Positions 58,351 through 64,000 of a DNA stretch of 64,000 bases are shown here, piece by piece (positions within the stretch are counted from its first letter, which is position 1; each line of letters starts with the position of its first letter). The notes under the pieces are model-generated. The model saw nothing but the letters and a program-made list of their open reading frames with translations. It had not been told where the DNA came from and did not search any database. This DNA comes from Arsukibacterium indicum (lineage in GTDB: Bacteria; Pseudomonadota; Gammaproteobacteria; Enterobacterales; Alteromonadaceae), in contig NZ_JAHRID010000005.1 in assembly GCF_019100565.1 (NCBI RefSeq), forward strand, positions 62,001 to 126,000, given 5' to 3'. The position numbers and the translations under genes are program-made.

Positions 58351-58791
58351 TTAATGAGAATCAGCGTTTTTCTGACACTGTTCTGTATCAGTGCACTCAC
58401 CATATAAATACAGGCTGTGGTGGGTCAACTTAATGCCATTTTTTTCGGCAATTTCCAGTTGCTTGGCTTCGATAATTTCATCTTCAAACTCAATAACCTT
58501 ACCACACTTTAAGCATACCAGATGGTCATGATGGCTGTTGCCCGTTAACTCAAATACTGATTTACCACCTTCAAAATGGTGCCGGGTTAAAATGCCCGCA
58601 TCATCAAACTGATTCAGTACCCGGTATACCGTTGCCAGGCCTATATCTTCACCCAGCTCTAACAGGATTTTATAAACGTCTTCAGCACTTATGTGCTGAT
58701 GATTTGGATCTTGTAAAATCTCGAGTATTTTCACCCGCGGCAGGGTAACTTTCAGGCCGGCCTTACGTAGCTCAATGTTATGATCTGACAT
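58351..58791 (-). CDS. fur: Ferric uptake regulator Fur
   Basis: Fe2+-dependent repressor of iron uptake. The 146-residue protein has a winged-helix N-terminus (LRKAGLKVTLPRVKILEIL to LATVYRVLNQFDDAGI), metal-binding histidines in RHHFEGGKSVFEL and HHDHLVCLKCGKV, and a late Cys pair ending CTDTEQC. Order fur-fldA-ybfE-ybfF-seqA-pgm follows E. coli, with two insertions (DUF4442 and DUF2788 genes). Confidence 0.97.
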   Translation of the reverse strand: MSDHNIELRKAGLKVTLPRVKILEILQDPNHQHISAEDVYKILLELGEDIGLATVYRVLNQFDDAGILTRHHFEGGKSVFELTGNSHHDHLVCLKCGKVIEFEDEIIEAKQLEIAEKNGIKLTHHSLYLYGECTDTEQCQKNADSH

Positions 58792-58946
58792 AAAAAACTC
58801 TGTCTTGCTGGTGGATTTGCATCGATTATAAAGACATTAGTTCAATATTGAAATGGCCGAGTGCCGCTCATTTCACTGGCATGCCCTTGTGCTTTTACTT
58901 TAGCTGGTTAAAATAGCCTTTTAACAGGTCATACCAGGTGTCTGCT

Positions 58947-59411
58947 ATGCGTTGGGCGTTTAAACCACAAGTTATGCGAAAGTTATTAAATTTCTGGCCT
59001 CCTCTATTATTCAGCGGGATTAAAATCGCAAGCCTGGCTGACGATTATCGTTACGCCAGAGTTGAACTTAAAAACAGACCATGGACCCGCAATATTAATA
59101 ATAGCCAGTTCGGTGGTTCAATGTTTGCTATGACAGATCCTATCTATCCTTTATTATTAATGGGTGCGCTTGGTAAAGAATACATGGTCTGGGATAAGCA
59201 GGCAGACATTGATTACATAAAGCCGGGACTGGGGAAACTGACCGCTGAGTTTCTGCTGACAGATGAGACACTGGAAGACATCAAAACTAAAACGGCAGCC
59301 GGCGATAAGTATTTTCCAGAGTTTCTGGTTCATATAAAGGATGCAGACAACACTATTGTCTGTGAAGTGAACCGAACGGTTTATATTCGTAAAAAAACCA
59401 AATATCGTTAA
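58947..59411 (+). CDS. DUF4442 hotdog-fold thioesterase-like protein
   Basis: 154 residues from the ATG at 58947, with AGGTG well placed (a GTG at 58938 would add three). It fits DUF4442, a hotdog-fold family related to acyl-CoA thioesterases: VELKNRPWTRNINNSQFGGSMFAMTDP contains the helix that follows the active-site strand, here broken up as NRPWTRN and FGGSMFAM. No signal peptide. Substrate unknown. Divergent from fur. Confidence 0.8.
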   Translation: MRWAFKPQVMRKLLNFWPPLLFSGIKIASLADDYRYARVELKNRPWTRNINNSQFGGSMFAMTDPIYPLLLMGALGKEYMVWDKQADIDYIKPGLGKLTAEFLLTDETLEDIKTKTAAGDKYFPEFLVHIKDADNTIVCEVNRTVYIRKKTKYR

Positions 59412-59451
59412 CTGCTGTTGCCAATACCGGCGTCGCCGGACTTAACACAAT

Positions 59452-59476
59452 AAAAAAGAGGCTTTCGCCTCTTTTT
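59452..59476. terminator. Bidirectional terminator between DUF4442 gene and fldA
   Basis: AAAAAGAGGC/GCCTCTTTTT with TTTC tetraloop between convergent genes. Confidence 0.92.
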
Positions 59477-59499
59477 AAATAACACGTACAAATAACGCG

Positions 59500-60030
59500 T
59501 TACAGGTTAGCAAACTCCTGTAAGCTCATTTCTTCATAAACCTGTTTGCACCACTGCTTTACCCGTTGTTCAGTCAGCTCAGGCTGACGGTCTTCGTCAA
59601 TGCCCAGACCAATAAAATGGCTGTCATCAGCCAGCGCTTTGGACGCCACAAAATTATAGCCGGCGGTTGGCCAGTGGCCGACAATAATAGCGCCTTTTGG
59701 CTCGATAATATCGCGCAGGGTACCCATCGCATCAAGAAAATACTCTGCGTAATCTTCCTGATCACCACAACCGAATAATGCAACCAATTTATTATTAAAA
59801 TCGATGCCTTCTAACTCCGGGAAGAAGTCGTCCCAGTCACATTGCGCTTCACCATAGTACCAGGTAGGAATACCCAGTAGTAACAGGTCAAAGCCGGCAA
59901 TGTCCTCTTTGCTGCTTTTAGCAATATCGCGGATCTCCACCAGATTTTTGCCCAGCTCTTTTTGGATCATCTTCGCAATATGCTCAGTGTTGCCGGTATC
60001 GCTACCGAAAAATATTCCTACAGTTGCCAT
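59500..60030 (-). CDS. fldA: Flavodoxin FldA
   Basis: FMN electron carrier that feeds biotin, methionine and anaerobic nucleotide enzymes. The 176-residue protein has the FMN phosphate loop GSDTGNTE (residues 9-16), the WYYGEAQCDWDDF loop and FGCGDQEDYAEYF flavin loop of long-chain flavodoxins. It lies upstream of fur in the same direction, as in E. coli, and downstream of ybfE by 14 bases. Confidence 0.96.
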   Translation of the reverse strand: MATVGIFFGSDTGNTEHIAKMIQKELGKNLVEIRDIAKSSKEDIAGFDLLLLGIPTWYYGEAQCDWDDFFPELEGIDFNNKLVALFGCGDQEDYAEYFLDAMGTLRDIIEPKGAIIVGHWPTAGYNFVASKALADDSHFIGLGIDEDRQPELTEQRVKQWCKQVYEEMSLQEFANL

Positions 60031-60044
60031 GGTTTAATGCCTTC

Positions 60045-60317
60045 TTACCTGGATAAAGCCTGTTCTAAAAGTTGTTCAATTAAGTTACCGCGTGTGGTGT
60101 TGGCCTGCTCTGCTGCCCGCGTTAATGCGGCATACAGCTGGCCCGATACCTTAAATTCAATACGTTTTAACCCGTTATTACGATCGCGTTTAATTTGGTT
60201 GCGCTTATTAAGTTTAAGCTGCTCTTCACGGGGTAGCGGATTGGTTTTTGGCCGCCCCGGCCGCTTTTCAGCTGCAAACAAATCAATGGTGGTGCGATCA
60301 GTGGCGATTTTAGCCAT
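60045..60317 (-). CDS. ybfE: YbfE family LexA-regulated protein
   Basis: 90 residues from the ATG at 60317. A basic N-terminal part (KRPGRPKTNPL, an AT-hook-like GRP) is followed by a ribbon-helix-helix-like segment (GLKRIEFKVSGQLYAALTRAAEQAN). E. coli ybfE is known as LexA-regulated; I see no clear LexA box here. Probably a small DNA-binding protein. Operon with fldA. Confidence 0.85.
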   Translation of the reverse strand: MAKIATDRTTIDLFAAEKRPGRPKTNPLPREEQLKLNKRNQIKRDRNNGLKRIEFKVSGQLYAALTRAAEQANTTRGNLIEQLLEQALSR

Positions 60318-60331
60318 TAATCTCAACCCTG

Positions 60332-60529
60332 TTATTCAATAAAGTGTTGGACGACAGTTTTAACTACAAATACCAATGGTGATAAAAACAACACCAGCCA
60401 GACAAAAAAGCGGCCGAGCCGCGGTGCCTGACTTTTTTTCAGCACGTCATTAATTGCCAGGACAATAAAAATGTACAGGGCCGTTAAGCCAAGCCACAAA
60501 CCTATGGTTTCAAATTGTGCAACAGTCAT
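60332..60529 (-). CDS. DUF2788 small membrane protein
   Basis: 65 residues from the ATG at 60529 (a longer frame adds 14). Two hydrophobic helices (about 7-27 and 40-60) separated by a basic loop KKSQAPRLGR. It matches the DUF2788 layout known in gammaproteobacteria. It sits between ybfF and ybfE, where E. coli has no gene. Function unknown. Confidence 0.75.
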   Translation of the reverse strand: MTVAQFETIGLWLGLTALYIFIVLAINDVLKKSQAPRLGRFFVWLVLFLSPLVFVVKTVVQHFIE

Positions 60530-60577
60530 TGATACTGGCCATACTGAAAAATTGGCGGCACTATAGCACAAAAATAG

Positions 60578-61354
60578 CTATTTTTTAGTGTGCTGGCTCA
60601 ATAAAAAGTCACGTACCAGCCTGGCAAAAGCGGCGGGTTTTTCTGCATGTAACCAATGGCCGGTACCATTTATTATTTTTGCTTCTGCCGCCGGGAAATA
60701 ACTCAGAATTTGCGGCCGGTGCTGCGGCAGAATATAGTCAGATTCTGCTCCTTTAATAAAAAGTACCGGTCCGCTGTACTTGCTATCAGACTGCGGCGCT
60801 TTTAACAGTTGATCATAGCTCTGCTCCAGTGCCGGTAAATTAAAGCGCCAGTTAAAGCCTTCGGCAGACTTATGCAGACTTTTTAATAAGAACTGGCGAA
60901 CACCGACCTCGCTGATATGCTCTGCCAGTTGTTTATCAGCATCGCCACGGCTGCTAATCTCTGTTAACTTTACTGCATTCAGACCGGCAAAAACATTCTG
61001 ATGACTACGCGGATAATTTACCGGGGCAATATCGGCGACAATAAGTTTTGTTACCCGCTCTGGATAGGCAAGTGCAAATGCCATCGCCAGTTTACCGCCA
61101 AGTGAATGCCCCAACATAGCCACCTTAGTCAGCTCCAAGCTGTCGAGGGTGGCAGCTAAGTCGGCCACCATGCCAGGGTAATCCATCTGCTCAGCGTGTG
61201 GTGACTGACCATGATTGGGTAAATCGATGCTGATAATCTGCCATTGGTCGCTTAATGCCCGGGCAACGCCGGCCAGGTTTTCATAACTGCCAAACAGGCC
61301 GTGAATAAGAACGAGCGGCTCACCGCTGCCAGTGCTGTGGGTATGTAGAATCAT
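60578..61354 (-). CDS. ybfF: Alpha/beta hydrolase YbfF (acyl-CoA esterase)
   Basis: 258 residues from the ATG at 61354 (the longer frame adds 13). Cytoplasmic alpha/beta hydrolase: LVLIHGLFGSYENL oxyanion loop, nucleophile elbow GHSLGGK (near residue 93), and C-terminal NGTGHWLHAEKP with the catalytic His. YbfF of E. coli hydrolyses palmitoyl- and malonyl-CoA-like esters. Divergent from seqA, as in E. coli. Confidence 0.92.
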   Translation of the reverse strand: MILHTHSTGSGEPLVLIHGLFGSYENLAGVARALSDQWQIISIDLPNHGQSPHAEQMDYPGMVADLAATLDSLELTKVAMLGHSLGGKLAMAFALAYPERVTKLIVADIAPVNYPRSHQNVFAGLNAVKLTEISSRGDADKQLAEHISEVGVRQFLLKSLHKSAEGFNWRFNLPALEQSYDQLLKAPQSDSKYSGPVLFIKGAESDYILPQHRPQILSYFPAAEAKIINGTGHWLHAEKPAAFARLVRDFLLSQHTKK

Positions 61355-61461
61355 CGCTAACTCACTGAAAAAGTTAAGCCGGGATTTTAACAAATTAAGC
61401 TGCTGGCGTCAGTGGCAAAGCCTTTATATAATGGGACAACTTTCAGTTGACGGAAAAACTT

Positions 61462-62001
61462 ATGAAAACCATTGAAATAGAAGACGATTTATATCACTAC
61501 ATCGCCGCCCAGACCCGCCAGATTGGCGAAAGTGCTTCTGATATTCTACGTCGTTTACTGTTAGGTGAGCAGCAGGTCAGTCAAACGCCAGAGGCAAGCA
61601 AAAGCGCCGCAGTTTCTGAAACGGCGCCGGAAGTTAGTGCAGCTGCCCGCGATAACAGCAGCCCCGGTAGCATATTTGATCTGGTTAGCCGGCAAGACTT
61701 ACAGGCTGAATCCAGTGTAGTAGGACGCTTTCTATATTTGCTTTCGGTACTGGCCCGGGTTCATAAAAAGCAGTTCAGTAAGGTACTGGAGATAAAAGGC
61801 CGCAATCGGCTATATTTTGCAACCTCGGCTGAGGCGCTATCTGAAGCAGGAAGCAGCACCAATCCTAAGCAGATACCAAATACCGGCTTTTGGGTCATTA
61901 CCAACTCCAATACCACCAGAAAAAAAATGATGCTTACCGAAACTGCCATCAAACTGGGTTATAGTGAGCAGGACGCTGAGCGGATCCGCGATTTATTATA
62001 A
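61462..62001 (+). CDS. seqA: Replication initiation modulator SeqA
   Basis: Binds hemimethylated GATC sites to sequester oriC. The 179-residue protein starts MKTIEIEDDLYHYIA (oligomerisation/RHH part with SASDILRRLL), has a variable Ala/Ser-rich linker, and a C-terminal DNA-binding domain with NPKQIPNTGFWVITNSNT and RKKMMLTETAIKLGY. pgm follows after 9 bases with GGAAAG at its start, the same pair as in E. coli. Confidence 0.96.
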   Translation: MKTIEIEDDLYHYIAAQTRQIGESASDILRRLLLGEQQVSQTPEASKSAAVSETAPEVSAAARDNSSPGSIFDLVSRQDLQAESSVVGRFLYLLSVLARVHKKQFSKVLEIKGRNRLYFATSAEALSEAGSSTNPKQIPNTGFWVITNSNTTRKKMMLTETAIKLGYSEQDAERIRDLL

Positions 62002-62010
62002 GGAAAGAGT

Positions 62011-63660
62011 ATGTCTTTACATCCCCTGGCCGGGCAACAGGTACCAAACGACCGCATCCCCAATATCAGCCGGTTAATGACCGCCTATTATGTGTTGGAA
62101 CCTGATGTTCATCAGCATCCGGAGCATAAAGTAAGCTTCGGCACCTCTGGCCACCGGGGCAGTGCCCATGCCTGCTCGTTTAATGAGCCCCATGTGCTGG
62201 CAATTTGTCAGGCCATTGCTGATTATCGCAAGGCGCAGGGAATTACCGGGCCGTTATTTCTGGGCAAGGATACTCATGCCTTATCGGAAGCGGCGTTTGC
62301 ATCGGCACTTGAAGTTCTCATTGCCAATAAAATTCAGGTTTGTATTCAGAAAGATTTAGGCTACACGCCAACCCCGGTTATTTCACATGCTATTTTAACC
62401 CAAAACAACGGTGGTGATGATAAGCTTGCTGATGGTATTGTCATTACCCCCTCACACAATCCACCGGAAGATGGTGGTATTAAATATAACCCACCGCATG
62501 GCGGGCCAGCTGACACCGACGTCACCAACTGGATAGAGCAACGGGCAAATGCCTTGCTGGCGAAAGATTTAGAGGGCGTTAAAATGATGCCCTACAACCT
62601 GGCCATTCAGTCTGGTTATTGTCAGCACATTGATTATATTCAGCATTATGTTGACGACTTAGAAAATGTTATTGACATGGCAGCCATTGCCAAAGCCGGG
62701 ATCCGGATCGGTGTAGACCCGCTGGGTGGCTCGGGCATTGGTTACTGGCCACGAATAGCTGAAAAATATGGTCTCGATATTACCGTTGTTAATGACAAAG
62801 TGGATCCGGCATTCGCTTTTATGCCGCTTGATAAAGACGGCCAGATCCGGATGGATTGCTCTTCTGCCTGCGCCATGGCCAACTTAATTCAGCTAAAAGA
62901 TCAGTTCGATATCGCCATTGGTAATGACCCTGATTTTGACCGGCACGGTATTGTTACCCGTAGCGGTGGCCTGATGAATCCAAATCATTATCTGGCTGTT
63001 GCTATTAATTATTTGCTGTCTAACCGGCCAGGCTGGCCAGCCAGCCTGGAAATAGGTAAAACACTGGTTTCCAGCGCGCTGATTGATCGTGTCGTCGCGG
63101 CCCGCGGCTGTAAATTATGCGAAGTGCCGGTTGGCTTTAAGTGGTTTGTAGATGGTCTGTTTAATGGCACGTTGGCGTTTGGTGGTGAAGAAAGCGCCGG
63201 CGCCAGCTTTTTACGGTTAAATGGCAAGGTTTGGTCAACCGATAAAGATGGCATTATTTTAGGATTGCTTGGCGCTGAAATGCTGGCAAAAACCGGGGTT
63301 GATCCATATAAACAATATCAGGCACTGACCAAAGAGCTGGGCTCGCCACTCTACCGCCGGCTGGATGCACCGGCAACGGCTCAGCAAAAGGCGGCACTGA
63401 AATCACTGGATGTTGCCAGTGTCAGCCAGACTGAACTGGCTGGCGATCCGATACTTGCGGTGTTAACCCAGGCGCCCGGTAACGGAGCTGATATCGGTGG
63501 GGTAAAAGTAGTTACCCGCAATGGCTGGTTTGCCGCCCGGCCATCCGGTACTGAAAATGCCTATAAAATATATCTGGAAAGTTTTGTCGACCAATCACAC
63601 TTGCAACAACTAGAAACAGACGCAAAAGCCTTTGTCGACAAGGTATTCAGTGGTATCTAA
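62011..63660 (+). CDS. pgm: Phosphoglucomutase, alpha-D-glucose phosphate-specific
   Basis: Interconverts glucose 1-phosphate and glucose 6-phosphate, linking glycogen to glycolysis. The 549-residue protein has FGTSGHRG near the start, the phosphoserine loop [11 protein letters not shown] (near 148), the metal site [10 protein letters not shown], the sugar loop [10 protein letters not shown] and the phosphate-binding [12 protein letters not shown]. It is co-transcribed with seqA. glgP follows after a terminator. Confidence 0.97.
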   Translation: MSLHPLAGQQVPNDRIPNISRLMTAYYVLEPDVHQHPEHKVSFGTSGHRGSAHACSFNEPHVLAICQAIADYRKAQGITGPLFLGKDTHALSEAAFASALEVLIANKIQVCIQKDLGYTPTPVISHAILTQNNGGDDKLADGIVITPSHNPPEDGGIKYNPPHGGPADTDVTNWIEQRANALLAKDLEGVKMMPYNLAIQSGYCQHIDYIQHYVDDLENVIDMAAIAKAGIRIGVDPLGGSGIGYWPRIAEKYGLDITVVNDKVDPAFAFMPLDKDGQIRMDCSSACAMANLIQLKDQFDIAIGNDPDFDRHGIVTRSGGLMNPNHYLAVAINYLLSNRPGWPASLEIGKTLVSSALIDRVVAARGCKLCEVPVGFKWFVDGLFNGTLAFGGEESAGASFLRLNGKVWSTDKDGIILGLLGAEMLAKTGVDPYKQYQALTKELGSPLYRRLDAPATAQQKAALKSLDVASVSQTELAGDPILAVLTQAPGNGADIGGVKVVTRNGWFAARPSGTENAYKIYLESFVDQSHLQQLETDAKAFVDKVFSGI

Positions 63661-63670
63661 CTGTTAAAAT

Positions 63671-63716
63671 GGCTGCTGTGGTTATGTAATTTAATTACAA
63701 AAGCAGCCTTTGTTTT
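63671..63716 (+). terminator. Terminator after pgm with a HexR-type palindrome in its loop
   Basis: GGCTGCT (63671-63677) pairs with AGCAGCC (63702-63708), followed by a T-rich run. The intervening sequence itself contains a 15-bp palindrome, giving a longer branched or extended hairpin. Confidence 0.75.
63685..63699. promoter_or_regulatory. Near-perfect HexR-type operator (TGTAATTTAATTACA) upstream of glgP
   Basis: Full match to the HexR consensus TGTAAT-N3-ATTACA. It lies 138-152 bases before glgP and directly after pgm. Confidence 0.7.
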
Positions 63717-63836
63717 GCCAATTGCAGCAAATTGAGGTATTGTTTTCGTAATATTTCTACATTAAACAATAATATCAACTGGCAATGCTATGTTGATTTG
63801 CTTAATTAATAAGCTCAGTAAATTTCAGGATTGGCA

Positions 63837-64000
63837 ATGAAGAAAGCAACCTCAGCTAAAACCGCTGCCGGCGGTTCATCTACCGAACAACTCAAACAAA
63901 ACATCGTTAAGCATTTGCATTCAAGCCTAGGTACAGACGTTAATAAAGCCAGTAGTCAGGCCTGGTGGCGGGCAACCTGTGCGGCCGTGAACGAGCAGGT
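63837..64000 (+). CDS. glgP: Glycogen/alpha-glucan phosphorylase (N-terminus only)
   Basis: Releases glucose 1-phosphate from glycogen; pgm next door then makes glucose 6-phosphate. Only about 54 residues are visible. After a short Ala/Ser/Thr-rich start, EQLKQNIVKHLHSSLG and the following WWRATCAAVNEQV match the conserved N-terminal helix region of bacterial GlgP. ATG at 63837 has AGGA upstream. The catalytic and PLP sites lie beyond the window. The assignment is helped by the glycogen gene context. Confidence 0.8.
   Translation, partial: MKKATSAKTAAGGSSTEQLKQNIVKHLHSSLGTDVNKASSQAWWRATCAAVNEQ

Overview
The window reads as a chromosomal segment of a gammaproteobacterium of the Alteromonadales-like kind (Rheinheimera/Alishewanella/Arsukibacterium are my best guesses, from gene content and style only; no database search was possible). 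Support comes from several blocks of enterobacterial-type synteny: lrp-ftsK-lolA-rarA-serS, tusE-yccA-tRNA-Ser, uvrY-uvrC-pgsA-tRNA-Gly/Cys/Leu, and fur-fldA-ybfE-ybfF-seqA-pgm. Other support is a cbb3 oxidase, a GAPDH-like second gap gene, and operators matching HexR and LiuR motifs known from this group. I see no phage, insertion sequence, rRNA or CRISPR array.

Layout. 0-5.6 kb: minus-strand cbb3 cytochrome oxidase genes ccoN-O-Q-P, then ccoH and ccoI (ccoI runs off the left edge; ccoG is absent from its usual place). 5.8-6.6 kb: a divergent lipoprotein and a small protein. 6.6-18.3 kb: carbohydrate metabolism: yeaD-like mutarotase, gapA, divergent malQ-glgB-glgX, then gnd-purT. 18.5-28.3 kb: an accessory region with an ankyrin-repeat protein and partner, a glycerophosphodiesterase, hydrolases, and several small secreted or membrane proteins of unknown role. 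28.4-31.9 kb: a tight four-gene operon (secreted two-repeat protein, serine hydrolase, LytS-type kinase, LytTR regulator). 32.1-36.9 kb: msrB, a long GAPDH paralogue, two tandem cold-shock genes, and the divergent ald/lrp pair. 37.1-45.1 kb: ftsK-lolA-rarA-serS converging on tusDCB-tusE and yccA. 45.2-49.5 kb: two tRNA-Ser, uvrY-uvrC-pgsA and a four-tRNA cluster. 49.6-54.0 kb: a DASS transporter, rluF and a tubulin/FtsZ-superfamily GTPase. 54.2-58.3 kb: divergent ETF-quinone oxidoreductase and etfBA, then an acetyltransferase. 58.3-64 kb: fur, a DUF4442 protein, fldA, ybfE, a DUF2788 protein, ybfF, seqA, pgm and the start of glgP.

How it fits together. malQ, glgB, glgX, pgm and glgP form a glycogen and maltodextrin network joined to glycolysis through gapA. 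Palindromes of HexR type sit between gapA and malQ and in front of glgP, which suggests shared control. etfB/etfA pass acyl-CoA dehydrogenase electrons to ETF-QO, and two similar 18-bp palindromes lie in their shared promoter region. The cbb3 oxidase is the terminal end of respiration.

Most unusual points: (i) a canonical A AAA AAG slippery heptamer, in the right frame, at the overlap between the secreted repeat protein and the signal-less serine hydrolase, where a -1 shift would fuse them into one exported protein wired to a LytS/LytTR pair; (ii) a stand-alone 729-aa tubulin-like GTPase; (iii) a strong plus-strand terminator written inside the coding sequence of the convergent yeaD-like gene; (iv) a HexR-type operator nested inside the loop of the pgm terminator.
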